Below are positions 59,504 through 64,000 of a stretch of 64,000 bases of DNA, piece after piece. Location of the stretch: the NCBI GenBank assembly GCA_000310025.1, contig FN649731.1, positions 1,422,893-1,486,892 on the forward strand, written 5' to 3'. This stretch comes from Ectocarpus siliculosus. Taxonomy: Eukaryota; Sar; Phaeophyceae; Ectocarpales; Ectocarpaceae. How positions within the stretch are numbered: position 1 is the stretch's first letter; every line of letters starts with the position of its first letter. The translations under genes and the position numbers were made by a program. A model generated the notes under the pieces. The model saw nothing but the letters and a program-made list of their open reading frames with translations, had not been told where the DNA came from and did not search any database.

Positions 59504-61181
59504 CTTGTGACCACACGGGGATCTTCTTAAGACTGCCTCTCCAGTTTGGTGCGCTGCTGTTGCTAGAGGTCCTGTGCTCTAGGCTCTAATTTTGCGCCAA
59601 CTTAGCCACACCGCACGTTCTCTCAGTTCCGCTGTCCTCAACAGTCTCGTGTTTTTTTTTTTATCGCTTTTTTTTTCCCTCTTCTCCGGAGATCAGCCCG
59701 CTCCCTGCCGCTTCGCCATCTCCTCTGGTCCCTCTCGCCCTGTCGTCTCTCTCTCTCTCTCTCTCTGTCCATCTCTCGGTAAACGCGTTGTTTGTTTGCA
59801 GTGCTCTTTCTACTCCGATAGACGTCGTGCACCATACAGACACGGCGAAAGCGACAGGAGCAGCGGCAGCAATGGTGAGAGAGATGCACACGCTTGCAGC
59901 GGATTGTTAACAACACTGGACACTACTGGACACTGCGGCTGCTGTACTGACTTCAAGAGTTGGTGCACCGTTGTACAACCACCAACGGGCACTGCTGTTC
60001 CGAAGCGTATAGACAACAACAGCGAGACTTGCCAGCCATCGGAAAATGTCGAGGTGCTAACCATGTTGTAACGTGCGGCGTATGTAGTGGAACACTGACG
60101 TCTCCACCCTTTAGCCTATAAGCTGTAAGCGAGCAAAAAACACATCACGTACTGGTTGTACAGTTAGTTGTCTGGAGTCTGGAGTGGAGTTGTACTCGAA
60201 TAGGAATCATGAACCATGCGTGAACAGGACGACAACATATCACAGCAGCAGCAATGTGTGCAAGAGAGGACCTGCATCGATCCTTCCACCCTGTAGCTGA
60301 TGTGCATCGACGTCCCAGGTGCAACTTGTTCCAACTACCGTCAGGGCACACCAACAATAATCGAACCGAAAACATTGGTACAGGTGCTGTCGCGTGTAGA
60401 CTACAGCATGTACAGAGTAGTCTAGTCTAGCACACGCATACTGGTCGTGCCCATATATCACAGCGAGCGGTGGTCCATTGTCCATTGCATGCAAGTCGTG
60501 GGCGGCTGGCTCCCACAACTTTGAACGTTGGAACGCTTGGCTACAAGGAGCTACTGTGGCTCCATTGGGCCACTGCCAGTTCTTTTGAATGCCCAACTTT
60601 GTATTGCATGCGGCCACTGCCTTTGTTTTGGATCGTGGTCAGCGCGTATGTTGCGGTTTGACACGTTAAGCCCCCCAAAACCGTCGTAACGGTTCCCAAA
60701 AGCTATTCGACCGCCACTTGCAAGAAGCGTGTTGCGTTGCATCCTTCTGTCTACAATACCATGTTGTGCTTGTAGCAGTTTTCGCAGCACGGACGTCTCC
60801 ATTTTCCGCGGTCGATGCTAACTAACAAAGGGAGCTCGCGCACACACCCCGCCGCCAGAGCCCGCTGACTAATTAGAATACGTGTTCGCGTTGTTCAATA
60901 AGACTGACGCATTTTCATTGGTCATCTGGTTGGCACGGTCGATGTTAATTTTTGAAACACGTTTAATCCCGCTATCAAGGACTGCTGCTTACCAATTCGT
61001 CGGTCAGATACATCGCACGGTCGACGCCGAATATAGACACACGCACACTCTCTCGTCATTTGAGCTAGCTCGGTCGCTGCAAGTTTCCAGGTAAAACAAT
61101 ACCCATATGCACATGTCCCCCTCCAAACGCCGCCTCACGCACCCCTAACAAAACACGCTGGACTCTTTTATGCGACGACAG
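59504..61181. other. Divergent intergenic region
   Basis: Lies between the ValRS start codon (minus strand) and the first placed exon of the plus-strand gene. It should contain both 5' leaders and promoters, but I see no TATA box or other element I can defend. A 159-codon open frame at 59592-60071 (+) crosses a CT tract and has no recognisable domain. An unidentified upstream exon of the plus-strand gene may lie here. Confidence 0.45.
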
Positions 61182-63550
61182 GCGCGGCACGGGAGCTGCC
61201 AGGGCCGCTGCCACCGCCGCCACGAACAAAACGACGAACACGCCACACCCGACGAAGTCGCCGCTGCGCCGCCGCCGGCAAAACGGGAACACAGCGCCCC
61301 CCTCCCGGAGGAAGATCTCCTGCGGCGACAGTGGCGGCGATGTCGGCGACGGCGGCGGCTTCGCCGCCGCCGCCGCCTGCCATCCATTCGCCGACCTGGC
61401 CGGGGCCGCCGGCTTCGCCCTCGCGCTCTCTCTTGGGCTACGCGCGCGGGGCTCAAGCCGAGAGAACGGCGGCGGCGGCGGCGGCGGCGGGATCAGGGTT
61501 GGCGTCTTAGCGGCCGGAAACCCGTCATCATCGTCAAGTCCAGCAGCCGGGACTAACGACGGCGGCGGCGACGGGAAGGGTAGAGCGTATCTTCCGACGG
61601 CGGGAGAGGTGGAGGAGATGCTGGGGCCTCTCGAGTCTCGGTGCTTCACCTACCTGCCCAGCACGTGGACCGAGGGGAACCGCACCCTGTCGAAGCCCTT
61701 CGTGTTCCAGTGGTGCCACAAGGGCCGGTCGACGGTGCGCGCGGAGGGGGGCCGAATGCCGCCGGTGGGTGGGGGCCCTGGTGGCGAGATCTTTGCCCAC
61801 CCTCTCTACTCTCGTCCGTGTTGTCGTCGCCGTTACTGTTGGTAGTGCTGCTGTTGCTGTTGCTGCTGCTCATGACGATGGTGATGATGAATTATGAAGA
61901 TGCAGCGGTTGCTGCTGATACTGCTGGGGCTGCCACTTCTTTTGCTGTTGCTGTTGATACCGCGTTTTTTTTCTCAAAGGATCTTGCCTTGACATTCAGG
62001 CCCGTTTTCACAAACCAAGCAAATATGGCTGTAAGCATTTTGAGTAGCCATCGCTTCTTCGTCGACTATTTTGGTATGATGCCTCCAGGGCCGAGTCGCT
62101 CCCACAACGCCGTTGCCTTCGATATATCAGCGAGAACGTTACACAGCGTTGGAACTGAGGGGTCCACCAGCAAGGGAAACATTTCCTGTTTTACCCGTTC
62201 CGGTGGATCATTTGCCTTTGGGAAACCCGACGCAGCCGGGGGGAACAATGCTCCGTCCTCTCGAGGACGCGTGGTCAATCGGGGGGGGGGGTTACTACAC
62301 ATCGTGTACCATCGTGCGTTTGTGCCCAGCTTGCTCATGAAAGCCAAGGACATGAATGCAGCGACGGTCGCGAAAACATCCTGAAATGCATGTGTGTGTT
62401 GCGTGGTTCGCTCTTTGGCGTGCGTTTGTGCAACCAGGATTCAGATTAGCCCCGGGCGGGTGCTTGCCAAAAGCGAGGTCCCCAGTTTGCCGGTGGAGAA
62501 ACGAAAACATGTTGAACGGAAACCGTTCACCCTCCCCAAGCCCCCGTCATCCACCTGTGCTTTCTCCTCTTCGCCGAGTTGCTGCCGCACCCCCCCTCCT
62601 CTGTCGCCTCCACGTCTTGCAACCCTTCTTCTTCCACACACACACACCCCGCACCCCAACACCCCCCCCCATCCTTCTCGGTGTTTTCTCAACCCCACGC
62701 CCCCCCCCCCGGGGGGGCCGCGACGGGCCGAAACCTTCCTGACCCCAACTCCAACGTCAACAACGGCAGCAACTCGATTTCGGCATGAGCGACGAGACAA
62801 CGGTGACTCTCGGGCCGGTCATTCCGGGTGTGGGGGAGGAGGACGACGACGACGAGGAGGACGACGAGGGAGAGGAGGGTATTCGGGCGTCCCGCTTTTA
62901 TCCGGCCGTGGCGCAACACTTCTCGGGCGACGTCCCTTGCTCGAGACCCGTCGGCGGCGGCGTGCAGGAGCAGGCGGGCGAGGGGGAGGAGGGGCCAGGG
63001 GCCGGGCCGGCGTGGGTGGGAGGGGCGGGGGTTGCGAGGAGGAGCGATAGTGGCGGGAGGCATGATACTGTCCGGGCGGTGAGTTTGTCATGGAACCATT
63101 TTTTTTTTTTTGCTGGTATGCATATATGTACGCTAATAACGCTGTGGTTTTTGACGTTGCCTGTGTCATTGTTGGCTGCTGTGTCCTCGTCGTGGTCGTC
63201 ATCGTCGTCGTTATCATAATAGTTGCTGTCGATACCTTTGCTGTCGTGACGGCAACAAATTCGATCTCCTCTTTTCCGAGCCAATCGCGGACAGTTCATG
63301 CGCGTATTGGTCCTGCGCCGCCCCCCCCCCGGTCCCCGACCCCCCTGTGACTGCCGTTCATGTTATCCCTCATCCCAAAATTCCGCGCCACGCAACAACG
63401 TCAACATCACAGACGGTCAACCTCTGGTGTTGTGGCTCTACGGCCGGCGAGCCAGGAGACACCAACAGCAGCAGCGAAGCAGATGCGACAATCGTCGGCC
63501 TAGCGCACAAGAGGGACCGGGCGGCGGCGGCGGCGGCGGCGGCGGAGGAG
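61182..63550 (+). CDS. Possible MRH-domain (ER lectin-like) protein, partial
   Basis: Three placeable exons with agreeing phase 0 junctions: about 61182-61764, 62770-63078, and 63413 to beyond 63530. The first is Gly/Ala/Ser-rich, then GPLESRCFTY...FVFQWCHKG. The second begins QLDFGMSDETT, has an acidic run (EEDDDDEEDDEGEE) and then YPAVAQHFSGDVPC. The third begins TVNLWCCGS and degrades into an Ala then Glu run. The order C-F ... F-x-F-x-W-C, an LG turn, an acidic loop, Q-H-F-S-G-x-x-x-C and R-x-TV-x-L-x-C parallels the MRH domains of OS-9, glucosidase II beta and GNPTG, which bind mannose-type glycans in the secretory pathway. The expected Gln of the sugar-binding set is not clear. Start codon, signal peptide and C-terminus are not found. 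The first exon boundary is uncertain: its frame is open from 61069 and the AG at 61180-61181 is one choice. The family call is inference. Confidence 0.5.
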
Positions 63551-63584
63551 GAGGAGGAGGAGGAGGAGGAGGAGGAGGAGGAGG

Positions 63585-64000
63585 AAGTAGGCGGCGGGGG
63601 GGGGGGGGGGGAAGGGGAAGAAAGGGAATACGGAGGGGGGGGTCCCCCCGGGTGGATTGGGTTGGACGCGGCTCCCCTGGCCGGGTTTAGGGAGGCTTTT
63701 GTCTTCCGGGGAAAGGGATGGCCCACCCTTTCCCCTGGGCCCCTCCTGTGTGTGTGTGTGCCCCCCCCCCCCCCTGTGTTTTAATCCGGGGGTTTTCCGA
63801 CTTGCCCCCCCCACCCCGCTTGAGGGGGTGGGCAAAGGAATTTAAGTCCGGGTCGGGGGGGAAAAACCGGGGGGAAAACTTTTCCCCGGGGCCCCCCCGG
63901 GTTGTGGGGGCCCTGTAAAAAAAAAAATGCCTCCTCCCGGATTTTGGGTGGGGGTAAAAAAAAAAGCCTTGGGGGGGTTGCCCCCAGTCCCCCTGTGAAA
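63585..64000. other. Low-quality, homopolymer-inflated window end
   Basis: Runs of G, C and A alternate with little other sequence, as in the gap margin at 48051-48270. Frames read here (poly-Gly, Pro-rich) are not trustworthy. It probably marks the approach to another assembly gap. Confidence 0.8.

Overview
This is a eukaryotic nuclear genomic window. It has spliced genes with many short exons and introns of roughly 0.3-1.9 kb carrying GT-AG boundaries, GC-rich exons, abundant (CT)n/(GA)n/(CAA)n simple repeats, decayed transposable-element pieces and two runs of N. The gene architecture, the repeat style and TTAGGG-type telomeric motifs are most consistent with a brown alga or a related stramenopile. 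That taxonomic call is inference from style, not from a diagnostic marker.

Layout. 1-8.5 kb: gene-poor, repeat-rich DNA with a 100-N gap and a decayed minus-strand LINE reverse-transcriptase relic (6150-6990). 8.5-15.8 kb (+): an eight-exon serine/threonine protein kinase with a long disordered N-terminus. 15.9-18.3 kb: intergenic, holding the second copy of a ~0.5 kb repeat with a conserved hairpin. 18.3-24.8 kb (+) and 26.8-34.2 kb (+): two tandem paralogues, ten exons each with identical intron phases. Each encodes a two-TM receptor-like protein: TM, extracytoplasmic dCache-like sensor, TM, HAMP, short tail, with no recognisable output domain. 34.2-37.0 kb: intergenic with repeat fragments. 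37.0-59.5 kb (-): a complete-looking valyl-tRNA synthetase gene spread over at least 28 exons. One further exon appears to be lost in or beside the 174-N gap at 48271-48444. The introns carry minisatellites, microsatellites, a telomere-motif repeat and a stray exon-2 fragment of the Cache-HAMP family. 59.5-61.2 kb: divergent intergenic region. 61.2-63.5 kb (+): exons of a gene whose four-cysteine pattern resembles an MRH (mannose-6-phosphate receptor homology) ER-lectin domain. It runs into homopolymer-inflated, low-quality sequence at the right edge.

The exon models were built by hand from splice signals, phase continuity and family alignment. Phases are consistent across every junction in the Cache-HAMP pair, across the eight kinase exons found, and in the synthetase outside the gap. 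No functional linkage between the kinase, the receptors, the synthetase and the lectin-like gene can be inferred from adjacency, because neighbouring eukaryotic genes are usually independent. The most unusual content is the tandem pair of output-less Cache-HAMP receptors and their third fragment inside the synthetase gene.
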